Positions 32,583 through 45,000 of a DNA stretch of 64,000 nucleotides are shown in pieces. This stretch comes from Neodiprion pinetum (taxonomy: Eukaryota > Arthropoda > Insecta > Hymenoptera > Diprionidae). Position 1 is the stretch's first letter; each line of letters starts with the position of its first letter. The notes beneath the pieces were generated by a model. It worked only from the letters and a program-made list of their open reading frames with translations. It ran no database searches and was not told the DNA's origin. The DNA lies in assembly GCF_021155775.2 (NCBI RefSeq), contig NC_060238.1, forward strand, positions 14,980,542 to 15,044,541, given 5' to 3'. The position numbers were made by a program, and so were the translations under genes.

Positions 32583-32971
32583 TTATCGATCTACAAAGTC
32601 AAATGGAAAGTTAAGTTTCATTAACAAACATATTTCCTTTTGACACATTCTTGAGCAATAGTGTAAAATATTGTAATCAAAAGCGAATGAATTTTCATCT
32701 CTGCAATCAAAGATCTATATGTACTATAAAATAGCGTTTCAGAGCCGTCCGTCACAAGGGCACATAACTAGAGGAAAACTCCGAAAAACGCGTCCCTGGC
32801 GGAGTACTCCAACCGAACTCCATACAAAATAGGCAATAACTACTAGTATCTAACTCTTTCTTTGTAAATTCTATAATTTCGCGCTCCGGCGAAAGCAAAC
32901 AAGATACTAGAACGACGATTCCGACCACCGAGGGATCCTAGAGGTATGTGGACAGAAAAGGCTCATAGGTC
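32583..32971. other. Non-coding stretch, no gene seen
   Basis: A short AT-rich stretch separating the TIR element from the LINE fragment. Confidence 0.45.
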
Positions 32972-34238
32972 AATGCAGGAAAAACGAAAGTTATGAGACG
33001 CAGGGCGGGCGAGCTAGGAAAAGGAAAGTATTCTGGAACTGGCAAGGCAGAGACATAGAAGAGGCGGAGAGATATACTTACCTAGGATATTTCATTAGGT
33101 CTAACGGCGATCAGAACTATCACGTTACGGAAAGAGTTAAAAAAGGGACAAGGATAATGGCACAGGTGTGGAGCATAGGGAAACGGAAATTTGGGAAAGA
33201 TTCGGGTAGAAGAATTTGGTTGTTCGACGACCTAGTTTGGCCAGTGATTAGTTACGGGATGGAAATTTGGGGATGGAAAAAAAAGGAAGGTAGTCGAAAG
33301 AACGCAGGAAAGATATTTGAGGTGGGTTCTAGAGGTATCCCGAAGGGTCGCTGGACACATGGTGAGAGAGAAGCTACAAAGAAAAGAATGGAAAAAGGTA
33401 GAGAAAGGGAACTTGCGGGGATATGAAGAATGGGTATGAGGAGGAGGGCAAGGTCAGATAGAGGTTTGGTGGGGTGGGAAGCAGAGAGGAAAGATTTCCT
33501 TAAAGGCAGAGGATGGGGTTTAGGAGAGGTAAAAAGGAAATGGGAAGAAGGGAAAATGAGGGGGAAGAAGTGAGTAAGGATAGAGACGAAGAGACAAGAA
33601 AAGGAGAGATGAAAAAGAATTTCAGATTCGGGTAACAACAGGGAGTATAAGTTTATAGAAGGAAAGGGCGTGTCAGGGTATTTAAAAAAAGGGCTGAGTG
33701 AGGAGAGATGGAGCAGGGTTGCGAGATATGGACTTGGAGATGGAATACGGGGAGGTGGATATTGGAAAAAGGACAAAAATAGGGTATGTAGAATTTGTGG
33801 GCTAGGAAAGGAGACGTGGGAACACGTGTGGGAGTTTTGTCCGGGGTTAGGTATAGAAACAGGCTGACAGGAGGTGAGGCTAGTCGTCATAGGAGAGGAG
33901 GGACAAGGGAAAAGATGGTTGAAGGAAATAGAAAGGTTAAAAGGGGACTCAAGAGATGGATAAGGAAATGTAAATATAGAAAGAAAAGAAAAAAAAAAAT
34001 ATGCAACGGAAACGGAAGTCCTAGCGTGTGGATGGATGAGTTGCCGAATGAGAGTGAGAGAGAGAAAAGGGCGGTTTTCTTTTTTTTTAAGTTTTCTTTT
34101 CCCGCTGGCGAATGGCAGAATGTTACCTTGAAAGTGAGATACAGTAGGTTAAGAGCAGACTTAAGGAATTTGTAAGTGGAATAGGGGTCCGCAGCTGAAC
34201 CCCTATCTTTGGGAAATACAGGCATAATAATAATAATT
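32972..34238 (+). pseudogene. Non-LTR retrotransposon (LINE) 3' end, hymenopteran-type
   Basis: Pieces in different frames read NAGKTKVMR, IEEAERYTYLGYFI, VWSIGKRKFGKD, RIWLFDDLVWPVISYGMEIWGW, then after further frame changes GYLKKGLSEERWSRVARYGLG, and CRICGLGKETWEHVWEFC, a C-terminal zinc-knuckle-like motif. This order is the RT thumb and C-terminal domain of a LINE clade I associate with ants and parasitoid wasps. The fragment ends in an (ATA)n tail near 34227, as many LINE 3' ends do. It is 5'-truncated, with at least three frame breaks. Confidence 0.75.
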
Positions 34239-37200
34239 ACCACCGCTCTTTCGTGTCTTATCCTCACGTAACACCATTTTGCTCACCGTTTCTGATCAGT
34301 AGTCATCACAGATAAAAGATGTATTGATGTTTTCATGTGTTAATAAATGAATTTAAGAAGAGGCACTTTTACGCAAATACTGGTCGTAAAAACGAAAATG
34401 TTGATATTACGAAGCACAACTGTTCAAAAACTATTCAGATCGCGAGAAAAACTTGAATTTAAATCTTTTATTTCATCTAAATTTTTTATTTTGTAACTAA
34501 CATAAGTTGGGTACAACCACCGAATAACATAAACGCCACGATGTAAACATAAGAAATATACAAACTGATCCAATCCATATCGACCAAGTAATGTGTATAC
34601 AAAAATTCCATGTACTAACGACTTTCCAGAATAAATAAATTACTAGTTTCATTACGATTAAAGCGTACGTGACTAGTGTAGACGCAGCAGAGCAAAAAAT
34701 TATATTTTAATACAGACCTTAAGTAACTTGGCGTTCGCGGTCACCTCAGATGCAATTTTCGCTCTCAATTTAGTACACACGTACACTTGCACGCTTATAG
34801 ATGCGGATGCTAAGGCATTTGTATGATCAGCCAGCTGCAACAGATGGATTGCGGTTCAAAATGTCAGTGTACAATGTAATCATCAAATTTAATATTCAGC
34901 GAATATGCACGAAAAGTGGATCTTTGTGAAAACCAATTACACCAATAAGAAAAAAGGACTCAGGGTTAATTCTCATTAATTTGTCTAGACTACCACAGCC
35001 AGATTCTAAGTGACTTTACTTTTTTTATAGAAAGATTAATAATTCCTAATCAAATACCGTCATTTGAATGTTAGACATTGTTACGTTCTGGGAAAACCGT
35101 TGTGAGAAATCTTTTCTTCACTGCGTGATTTTCGACTTCAGTTTGATTTACAAACCTTATGGTGTTTAGGTTTCGGTAAAATTCTTCGTGCAGAAGTCCA
35201 AATTGGTTCTGCAATTAATTTAATTCTATTTTCTTTTGATGTGTGAAGTGATTCTTTTTTGCATCTGTCTAGTTCGAAAAGGATCTTCAATAGTGAAATA
35301 TCTAGAAGAGACACCTGATTAGTTTTTAGCTACGTTAGTGCAAGACGATTGGTCTTATAAAGTGATCACTAACAGAAACACATGTGCCACGGTCGTTGTG
35401 ATCGATTATTTGATTGACCGCAATTGATATAAAAATCACATGAAAGCTGAACTTCAGTGACCCACTTTTGAGGTGATATTAAAGTCGCGTTGTATACCTT
35501 GAAATCGCAGTGAACCAAAACTCCTACACCGCTGCAGCGACCAAAGTAAAACTTGGGCAATTAATGCTTCATTTTGGAGAAAAGTGGAACGGCTTTTGAC
35601 GTTTTTGAAAATTTTGAAAAATTTTTTACAGATCGGTTATCACTCGAAGATATTGGAAAACTTTTCACAGTTCCAATGACTAGATGGAATGATCCGGTAT
35701 AATGCTACTCAGCGCTGATGAAACACACATTTTGTGCCTGTCCCATACGATTTGACGGTGAAATGACGAAATGGCAGCTATTCTAGTTTTTCATTACGAG
35801 GAACACCGGTATCTCATTTTGGCCACATGTTGTACCGACATTACACGCATGCATTGCGTCTCTTACTCTTGCATCAAAGATATAGCGGGGCAGCGCTAGT
35901 TATATCTTCTGTTATTGTCTGGTATTGTTCGTGCTGCCACCAACAAATTACATGGCAACTGAGTGTGAACTGAATCCGTGACTTCGAAATTTTCTGACCA
36001 TAATTGTTCCTGCATCACTTTCTGTAACTCACATGAATTGCCTGTATTTTTTCGGAACTTGGAAAAGACCCGAACCAAATCGAAATCGTGATTGAAGTAA
36101 CTAGAGATTATTAGTCTCACACTGCGGTTATTTATTCTATGAGAACGAGAACAGAAATAATACGAATAATTACTCGCAGATCGCAAATGGCATAACGCAA
36201 CTGAACTGACACATAACATAAAATATAAATATACGAAGGATTGATAAATTCCAACATTGGGATCGAAATTACAAGCTTATGCATACTCGTTTCGTATACT
36301 CGCTATCGACTTTTGAGAAATCCAAAAATAATTCAAATAATCGATCGTAAATCGTAGCCAACATAACCTCCCTCGACTGACAGCTAGCAAAACATAAATC
36401 TCACGTCGGGTGCGGCATAACCTGACCTCACCGACTCAACCACACATTTGAATATGAGTGGGATAAAAAAAAATCGTTTTTGACATCGAAATAACGCCAA
36501 GCTCGTTATTATTACTCGATTCATTCTTTGCTTCTGATTTTTCAAAAAAAGGAAAAATTGATTTGAATAATGGGTAGCAGATAATGAAAGTAAAAGGTGG
36601 TTTGGCGCACAAGAGATATGAGAAATAGAGTTTGTGAACCAAGGAGAGAGGGGAGCTCACTGAGACCAAGTTATCTTTGCTTAACACACATCATTAAACA
36701 ATGGTAACATTGACACACTATTTCTTCTCTCTACTTCCATTTCGATATTACACTTTCGGCTGACTTCCGTACTCTATTCTTACCATAGAGATATTAAGAT
36801 AGAGGCGCTGAAGCAGTGCTCAAAGCGTCCTGGAAATAGAAAGAGATGACAAGTTTCGCAGCCGTGTCTGTTCCTGTCGCGCTACCGTCATTAAATAGAA
36901 ACAGGAACGGCTGTCTGATCTCTCTTCCTTCTCTATTCAGCGGACGTTTCCACTTACAGAAAGGCCTACCTATGCCTCGCCGAACATATCTCAATATCTT
37001 TATGATTTTTACATCTTTACGGGGGCACCACTCACGGCACTCTACCTTGTCCTGATTGGTCAGATAAATTTTGTGCCAATTTGAAAACTATCGGGCCTTA
37101 GAATTTTTCGCAAAGGATCTTCATTTTCAGATTTCAGGGCAGAATTTATCTGTCAATTGTTCTCTACGAATCATCCCAAAATTAATCGCCACCAAACTCC

Positions 37201-38252
37201 AGGTGGATGCCTGCAAGAATTGCGAACAGGGTCATGTTTGGCATCGAGCGCAAGGTGCCACTACAGACCTCCAATGACCAGACTTATCGGTCAGGAGCCG
37301 AACCACGCAGATTAACGTTACAGCCACTTGGATGCGTCACCAACGGATACACGAACCGTCAATTGATTGGCACAAAAATTTTCATGAAATTCTAAGGTTG
37401 CGGGCCAATTTCACATAAGTGTCGACGACACTTGTCAGCCAAGAGCTGAACCAACTTTACCGCCTATTTCGCCGCCAGCCATCAAGTTGTAGTATGTTTG
37501 TTTGAAGCACATGTCTCAACGAAGAAACGCAATATGTCTACCAAACCCGAGTAGTAGGGGATTGCCCATGGCAGACTGGTGAGTTTCAAATAAAAGGCCC
37601 GTGTGGTAACCACCACTACCAGGACGTCTCGGTACGATGGTGCCGTAGGGCGAGTAGCGAGTTGCCACACCGGAGAAATAGACTGCACGGGGAATACCAG
37701 CATAGCGAGGAGTAGGCAGCGTCTCTGTACCTTTTTAATATCATTTTATTAACAAAATTAAGTAAGATCATTATTCCGTTTAATATCATCATCTACCGAC
37801 AAGATCTATTCCCGCATCGATACCGCAGTACCGTGAGGGGTACACCTTTCCCTCTCACGCGCAGCGCGAGGCAGCCAACGGAAAGCCCCTCGACATGTCG
37901 CTCAACCAACCATTAATTCAATATATGTTAACGCGGGAGAAGATGGACTACCGCCCGTCTTGCGTGTGAATCCGTCTCGCATGACCTGCTGGCCCAATTG
38001 CGATCGCCCAGAACAAGGATAGGATCACGTGACGGCAGCACGCCAAAAATCGGCCGGAATCGCGAGGAGCATTATTTGACCCGACACACTCTACGTCCAG
38101 TGCTTACTTCATATAGACGTGTTTTCACTTTGGACTAGTTTCCCTTTATCGCATCTCTAAAACCTGTTTTTCCTTCCTTTTTATCTGTTCTCCACTTTAT
38201 CCTCTTTTCACGTAAGTGAGGTATTCTTCGTTATATGGTAAAGCCCGAAGTT
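34239..38252. other. 4-kb unassigned stretch, no gene recognised
   Basis: Only short frames without recognisable motifs (the longest is about 107 residues on -, 35896-36219). 34268-34325 resembles the end of the ~280-bp LTR-like element (GTAGTCATCACAGATAAAAGA) and may be a decayed third copy. Otherwise I see nothing; this could be host intergenic DNA. Confidence 0.4.
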
Positions 38253-38487
38253 ATTTGCATCGTATGTGTGAATATATAGTGTTCTTCCTCTTCGAGCACA
38301 ACTGTAAGAATGTCTGTCAGTGTGTTTACATTTTGGAATCTTACGCTTCTGATGCGAAGCTCGTAAGACAGTCAATGACCGTCTAATATTGAAATGCGGA
38401 TATGCATTATCAATATTAATATTAATCACGAGGCATTTTTCATTGTTGAAACGTATAATTTTGAAAAACTGGTAAATTCGAAAAATT

Positions 38488-38580
38488 AACGACGGAGCCA
38501 GGAATCGAACCTGGTATCTAGCGATGCTTTACCGGAGCCTTACTCCACTAGACCACCTAGCCGCCCTGACTCTGATGTCG
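38488..38580 (-). ncRNA. tRNA-derived SINE head, reversed copy
   Basis: On the minus strand, A box TGGTCTAGTGG (38545-38555) and perfect B box GGTTCGATTCC (38501-38511) lie 33 bp apart, inside a CCAGG/CCTGG T-arm-like stem. The acceptor stem pairs poorly at its inner two positions and no normal anticodon arm folds, so it is not a functional tRNA gene. Confidence 0.75.
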
Positions 38581-38867
38581 TTAATTCCTCTCATCACCAG
38601 TAAGTTCAAATTTGTTTTCTTGTGCTGTGATAGTATGCCTCGTGATTAATATTAATATTGAGAATGCATATCCGCATTTCAATATTAGACGGTCATTGAC
38701 TGTCTTACGAGCTTCGCATCAGAAGCGTAAGATTCCAAAATGTAAACACACTTACAGACATTCTTACAGTTGTGCTCGAAGAGGAAGAACACTTTATACA
38801 TTCACACATACTATCACAGCACAAGAAAACAAATTTGAACTTACTGGTGATGAGAGGAATTAACGAC

Positions 38868-38958
38868 ATCAGAGTCAGGGCGGCTAGGTGGTCTAGTGGA
38901 GTAAGGCTCCGGTAAAGCATCGCTAGATACCAGGTTCGATTCCTGGCTCCGTCGTTAA
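38868..38958 (+). ncRNA. tRNA-derived SINE head, forward copy
   Basis: Same sequence as the reversed copy, with A box TGGTCTAGTGG at 38889-38899 and B box GGTTCGATTCC at 38933-38943. The promoter boxes are intact, so pol III transcription from both heads toward opposite directions is possible. Confidence 0.75.
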
Positions 38959-39013
38959 TTTTTCGAATTTACCAGTTTTTCAAAATTATACGTTTCAACA
39001 ATTTGCATCGTAT

Positions 39014-41236
39014 CTTGTTTTTATCTTTTACCTTTTTTCTGATTTATCTGTTCTCGTAGCTTGTGCTGCGTGGGCCACGTGGGCTTGTCCCTTACCTTAT
39101 TTCTTATCTAATACCGCAAATAACTTTGCGACTAGTTAGGTTACTTAATCGATTTGTAGTGACTGTTGCTTTCTTTCTTAATTTTGCTTCGCTTATCTAA
39201 AATCGCTAAATCGCAGCATTTTACTGTCGCTTTGCTTATGTTTTAACAGTAAATGTCTAATTACCTGCTTTATTTGAATGGCTTACCTATTGTTTTTTGC
39301 AGTGATCGGTGAATTAATTAGCTGATGAATTCTCTCAGTTTGTCTTATTCTTATTATCTCATCGTCATCTTATACTTTAATTTTAATTACCTTGTCTGTA
39401 TCTTTTCTGATCTGATTATAAGTTGCCTTCGCATCGGATATCTTTGAGTAATTAATAACGTACATATATCGCGTGTGCGATCTTCCATCGCTGCGCGATA
39501 TAACGCGTTGTTCTTAGAATCTAGGGTATTGCGCCATAGTGAATAACATTTGTTTCATCTATTTCTCTTCTCTATGATCGATGTCACGTAGTTTGTCCGT
39601 AGACCCTCTTGCTTGTAATATATCGCGTTATACCATCTTGCTTATAATTTCTTTTCTTAATAAGTTAAGAATATTTGTCTCTTTTCCATATCTTACTGTC
39701 AGTTCTTCCATATCTATCGCACCTATCTCAAGCTAAATACGACGTAGTTCTTTATATTTTCTGTTATAATAGTTAAGTCCTGAGTACTTTATCGAGTACC
39801 TTATTTCTTTGAATTTATGAATCTCTGTTTGATTTTGATATTATCTGATTGACTTGTAATTCTTTTTTCCTTTTATCACTACTAGTATTTCTCAACTTCT
39901 TTATTATTTATAATATTTTCTGCCTTTCCTGCAAATTATCTTGACTATTTTTCTTCACTGCAATAATACTATTCTCTCGCTACACCATTCTGCTTTCGCT
40001 TGCATTGTTGACCTGATTTATGAACCTTAGATTATGGATTGCATGCTGACCTATCTTGCCCAATTATTGTAAACCTTGCTGATTGTTATTCCGAGTGATG
40101 GTATTGTAACGTGCGGAGCGGTCTCGCACGCGACTACTTAACCCTCTACGATAGGCGTAGAGGTTTATATTTATTTTTACGTGGATAAGTAGTTGGGCGT
40201 CCTCTACAGGGCGATCCTGGGAATAGGGTTTGAGGATTTTATATTAATGTTATTAGAAACGTTGATAATGGAACCAATTTTTAATGAAATCAAATGAAGG
40301 AAAATAACAAGTGAAAATGCGAGACGAGGAAGCAGCTTACAAAATGTTCTCAACCTAGTTGTTCTCACTCGTTCAATTACTCACTTTTCGGTGGTTACAA
40401 TCCAAATAGCTCACACTCTCACACGATTACACTCAATAGCAACACTCACATATGCTTATCACTACACGTCTCTAAAGGAGTTCGTGGCACGAGGTTCAAA
40501 CACTTAATCTAACTTCAAAAGACTCAGATGGCGACGCGAGAAGCCTTCCCAACCGCGTATAGAATTCGCGTATTACACTCTAATCGTCGGTGACGGAAAA
40601 AGGACTTATAAACTCTACACACGGTAACTTTGAAGGAGCGGATTCCGTTGATGTGGTTTTTGAGCGGTCTCTAACGGGACTGCCTTCGCTCGCTCGTCCG
40701 ACACCCCTTGGAGCGTTGGACAGTGAGCAAGGTTTTTGCTGACTTTGCAATGTGAAACAAAGGCTCGCCTCGCGATGCTCATCTTCGAAGCGCGTGATCT
40801 CGCGCTCGCCTCATCCCGGTGTTGATTACACCCGGGATCTGGCGGGCGCGGGAACGGTGACGTTGCAGCGGTCAACTGCACTGCTGCGCTTTGGTCATGC
40901 CACAAACAGGAATATAAGAGAGTTATATGATGAATTTGATAGTGAAATTAAGATTATGCTTCCTCGTCTGGTTTATATTATTTTAAGAGTAATATTTATG
41001 AAATTTTTGTAATAGTGTAGGAGCCGACGACACTAAACCTGTCATCATAGGGGTCGCAAAGCTCATACATACAATTCGTAATTTCATTCATAGAAGAACA
41101 CAAAATGGTCCTGCTGCCATTTCTAGGCCTGGTGAACGCTAATTAAAAAAAATTAATTAAAAAATAATTTTTGTAGGTATCTGACATGTTAAGTCTCCCA
41201 GTACATAGGATATGACAGTTCTCGACCAAAAACATT
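39014..41236. other. Unassigned stretch, T-rich then mixed
   Basis: 39014-40100 is strongly T-rich on the + strand, without coding frames. 40143-40163 is a perfect 8-bp hairpin (CCTCTACG-ATAGG-CGTAGAGG) with weaker inverted sequence outside it (GACTACTTA / TAAGTAGTT). 40590-40900 is richer in GC. The part from about 40115 could be an LTR (it starts TGTAACG), but no second copy was found. Confidence 0.35.
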
Positions 41237-41280
41237 ACGTAACCAGGTGACGTAACCATGTGACGTAACCGGTTCACGTG
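41237..41280. repeat. 13-bp tandem repeat with TGACGTAACC core
   Basis: Three copies of an ACGTAACCANGTG-type unit (starts 41237, 41250, 41263), the last one diverged. The junctions create TGACGTAA, which resembles a CREB/ATF site. Confidence 0.65.
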
Positions 41281-41284
41281 CCCA

Positions 41285-41655
41285 CGGCGGCTATTTTGAT
41301 GGCGGCCATTTTGATGGCGGCCATTTTGATTTTTTGATGGCAGCCATTTTTGATTTTTTGATGGCGGCCATTTTGATTTTTGCTTAGTCAGACGAGCGGC
41401 CATTTAGACAGCGGCCATTTTGATTTTTGCTTAGCCGGATGAGCAGCCATTTTGATTTTTCATCGTCCGACAGTTTGATAATATGATTTTCGCTATGATG
41501 TCACCAGTATAATCAACCGATTTTGCCATCTGACGAGCAGCCATTTTGAATTTTGCTTAGTCGGATCAGCAGTCATTTTGATTTTTATCGTCAGACAGTT
41601 TGATAATGTGATTTATTTCTTGGTCGGATGAATAGCCATTTTGATTTTTCGCCGT
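41285..41655. repeat. GCCAT-rich minisatellite, first domain
   Basis: Irregular repetition of GGCGGCCATTTTGAT and GAGCAGCCATTTTGATTTTT units, related to the larger array at 60170-60760. Apparent reading frames here are simply the repeat translated. Confidence 0.85.
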
Positions 41656-41689
41656 TACCCGTAAACTTCCACGCTAACAGTTTACCCCC

Positions 41690-42029
41690 TCGATTTTTCG
41701 CCGTTACCCGTAAACTTTCGCGCTAATAGTTTGCCCCAGGGCGAAAAATAATATTTTCCACGTACTTCGAATACATTCTTTTGCGTTAATCGACCGGATG
41801 GTGACATCGCAATTAGATTTCGCGCTAATAGTTTGCCCCAGGCGAAAAATAATATTTTCCACGTACTTCGAATACATTCTTTTGCGTTAATCGACCGGAT
41901 GGTGACATCGCAATTAGATAGACAGGGAATGTTGATGACGATCCGTAAACTTTCACGCTAATAGTTTACCCCCAGGGCGAAAATTTTACATTCGAAAAAT
42001 ATTAATAGAATTTATTGTAGTTATATATA
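41690..42029. repeat. ~101-bp satellite, first domain
   Basis: CGTACTTCGAATACATTC recurs at 41761 and 41862, embedded in units that also contain GACCGGATGGTGACATCGC and CGCTAATAGTTTGCCCC. The array is cut at 42029 by a Gypsy element. The same satellite continues at 60770-61528. Confidence 0.85.
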
Positions 42030-45000
42030 TGTCGGCGCAAGAAGCCGGCAGCCTCACCGCTTGACGCTCGTAACTGTCATACTGCTTTTGTTTTGATTTA
42101 GACCACACGAGTATTGTTATTAAGTTCCGATCTTTGTAATGTAGCAGGGGTGGGTAAGATACCCAACTTGAATCCTAGTCGAGAGACGAGAGAGCAGTGA
42201 TAGTCAGAGGCTCGAGCGTGAATGACCGAGAGCGTCTCGAAATCCCCACACATCTACCCGCTGCTACATTCGTGTTAGTTTTTTTTGAAGAATAAAAGAA
42301 GAGAGAAAAATCTGAAATCATGAGTGACTCTCCCGATCACCCCTATCCCCCATTAATAACTCTGACATCAGAAGTGGGATCCCCACAGCCACCTCTAATC
42401 AGACGCAACCAGGTAGAGAGAAATGAAGAGAGAGACGATCAACATTGGAAGGCACTTTTGGAAATGCAAAACCGTAATATGCTAGAATTAATAAGAACTT
42501 TGAGGACTCCCGCACCGCCACCACATTCCAAGATTATACTACCCGAATTCAACTCAGATTCGGAGGGTGCTGACGCTCGAGCTTGGTGTATAACGGCTGA
42601 CCTATGTAAGGAGGAACAACCATTACAAGGCAGCGCACTCATTATGGCGATGAGTCGGGCATTAAAAGGATCCGCGGCCGCCTGGATTTCGCTAATAAGT
42701 TAACCCGGTATAACCTGGTCACAATTAAGAGAAATTTTTCTCGCACGTTATGATACGGTGAAAACGCCGACCGCTACGCTCGTCCGTATCAGTAAGAGCC
42801 GCCCAAAAGAAGGGGAGTGTTTAGCAGCTTATGCGGGTAGGATTATGACGACGCTAATGTCCCGTTGGCAGTCGATGCCTGTAGAGGAAATCGCAGTGTC
42901 CATCGTAATGGCTCATTGTATGAAAATCGAGCCACAATTACAACGGGTAGCTTTCACTAATGAGTTGGGAACGCGTCAGAAGATGCAACAGGAGCTCATG
43001 GCATTTGCATATAGAAAACCGAGGGATGCCGACGTACCTGAAAAAATTCCGGTAAATGGGCCTACCAAAGCCAAGCGACCTAGGATGAATACACCCCTGA
43101 AGTGCTTCGCGTGTGGGAAGATTGGACACAGGGTCAGGGAGTGTCGCAACAAAAATAATCAAAGCCAACATCCAGGGAGGTCGCAGGAAGTCAACGACAC
43201 GAAGGGATACACGCCAAAGAGGAAGTCTACGGTCACTTGCTTCAAATGCGGCGAAGTTGAGCACATCGCTCCGCGCTGTACTAATCTCAGCGCAAGTGGT
43301 AGCTCATCCCAGACGCTACGTCGTGTCGAAACATGCCATATCAAACCCGTATCTGCCCAGCTGACACAATCCGGTGAGTCGTTTCCATTTTTTTCTGATT
43401 CCGGTGCTGAGTGCTCTCTAATTGCGGAAACGGTATGAAATAAGTTCTCAGGGAGGCGAAAGCAAGCTCTGGTAACCTTACAAGGAATCGGAACAACGAA
43501 TATAAACAGTACGTATCAATTGACGTCTGAGGTTGTTATCGACGGGTATGCGGTCGAGCTGACATTCCACGTACTACCAGATTTCTATTTATCCAGTAAT
43601 ATTTTGATTGGTCGGGACTTGCTTGCATTGGGTTTTGCAGTCGAAATTTCATCCGATGCATTTCTTCTAAAACGAAAAAAAATTGCTAATACTTGCCAAG
43701 TAGTTTCAAACATTGTGGGCTTACAGCACGTCGATACCGATATCTTGAACAAAGAAAAACTCGAACTTCTGGATATTTTGAAAGAATTCCACCAATCATT
43801 TATAGGGGGTACACCTACAGCTAAGGTGACTACGGGCGAATTGAGAATTCGACTGATAGACCCTAATCATACTGTACAGAGGCGACCTTACCGGCTTGCT
43901 CCTGACGAGCGACAAGTCGTCCGCGACAAGGTTAAAGAACTTTTGACAGCGGGCATCATCAGACCAAGTTGTTCGCGTTTCGCTAGCCCGGTACTTTTGG
44001 TCAGCAAGAAAGACGGGTCGGACCGATTATGCGTTGATTATCGCGAACTGAATAGTAATACGGTACCTGATAGATACCCACTGCCACTTATAGCCGACCA
44101 AATACAGAGGTTAACAGGTGCGAACTATTTTACAACCCTAGACATGGCCTCCGGATTTCATCAAATCCATATACACCAAGATTCCGTAGAGCGCACATCT
44201 TTCGTTACCCCGGATGGCCAATTCGAATACTTGTTTATGCCATTCGGATTACGAAATGCGCCGTCGGTTTTCCAACGCGCGATGAACAAGGCCCTCGGTG
44301 ACTTAGCTAATACTTTCGCGATCTGCTATTTAGATGATATTATCATCCCTTCAAGAACAGTATCCGAAGGTATGCAGCGATTACGCACAGTTTTAGAAGC
44401 ACTTACTAAGGCTGGATTCTTTCTCAAGTTATCGAAATGTTCGTTTCTGAAAATGAAAGTTAAATATCTCGGTTATGTAGTGACCTCGGGGGAAATAAGG
44501 CCAAACCCCGGCAAAATCACGGCCCTTACTCAGTTACCACCACCTGAAACGGTTACTCAACTAAGACAGTTTATCGGTCTTGCCTCCTATTTTCGTCAAT
44601 TCATACCGCGTTTTTCTCAATTGACCAGCACACTCTATCGGCTAACGTCAGGTAAAGGCAAAGTCGAGTGGAAGCCACGATACGAAGAAATCCGACAAAA
44701 AATAATCTCACACTTGACTAAAGCTTCGGTACTAATGATATTCGATCCAAACTTTCCCATTGAGTTGCACACGGATGCGAGTTCGGATGGTTATGGTGCG
44801 TTTCTAATGCAAAAAGTTGAAGGCAAACCTCGCGTTGTCGCGTATTATAGTAAACTAACAACGAGCGCAGAATCTCATCATCACTCTTATGAACTGGAAA
44901 CTCTGGCTGTAGTAAACGGCATCAAACATTTTCGTCACTTCCTACACGGAAGAGAGTTCACCGTCATCACCGATTGTAATTCCGTTAAAGCGTCACGTAC

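Larger units (their letters stand above)
38253..39013. mobile_element. SINE in a four-block inverted arrangement with 13-bp target duplication
   Basis: ATTTGCATCGTAT occurs at 38253-38265 and 39001-39013. Between them are four blocks: X reversed (38266-38440), Y reversed (38442-38634), X forward (38636-38811) and Y forward (38812-39000). Both X copies and both Y copies are nearly identical. Y carries a tRNA-like pol III promoter. A 13-bp duplication is typical of LINE-machinery (TPRT) insertion. Confidence 0.85.

Noticed and set aside
33252..33890. 212-residue minus-strand frame opposite the LINE
   Set aside because: It is Pro/Ser/Phe-rich antisense of a purine-rich LINE region; the + strand carries the recognisable RT C-terminal motifs.
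38868..38958. Functional tRNA gene (perfect A and B boxes)
   Set aside because: The acceptor stem is mismatched at two positions and no normal anticodon arm folds. The sequence lies inside a duplicated inverted repeat with SINE-style target duplication.
41237..41280. CREB-regulated promoter
   Set aside because: The TGACGTAA sites arise from a short tandem repeat and no gene lies downstream before the satellite array.
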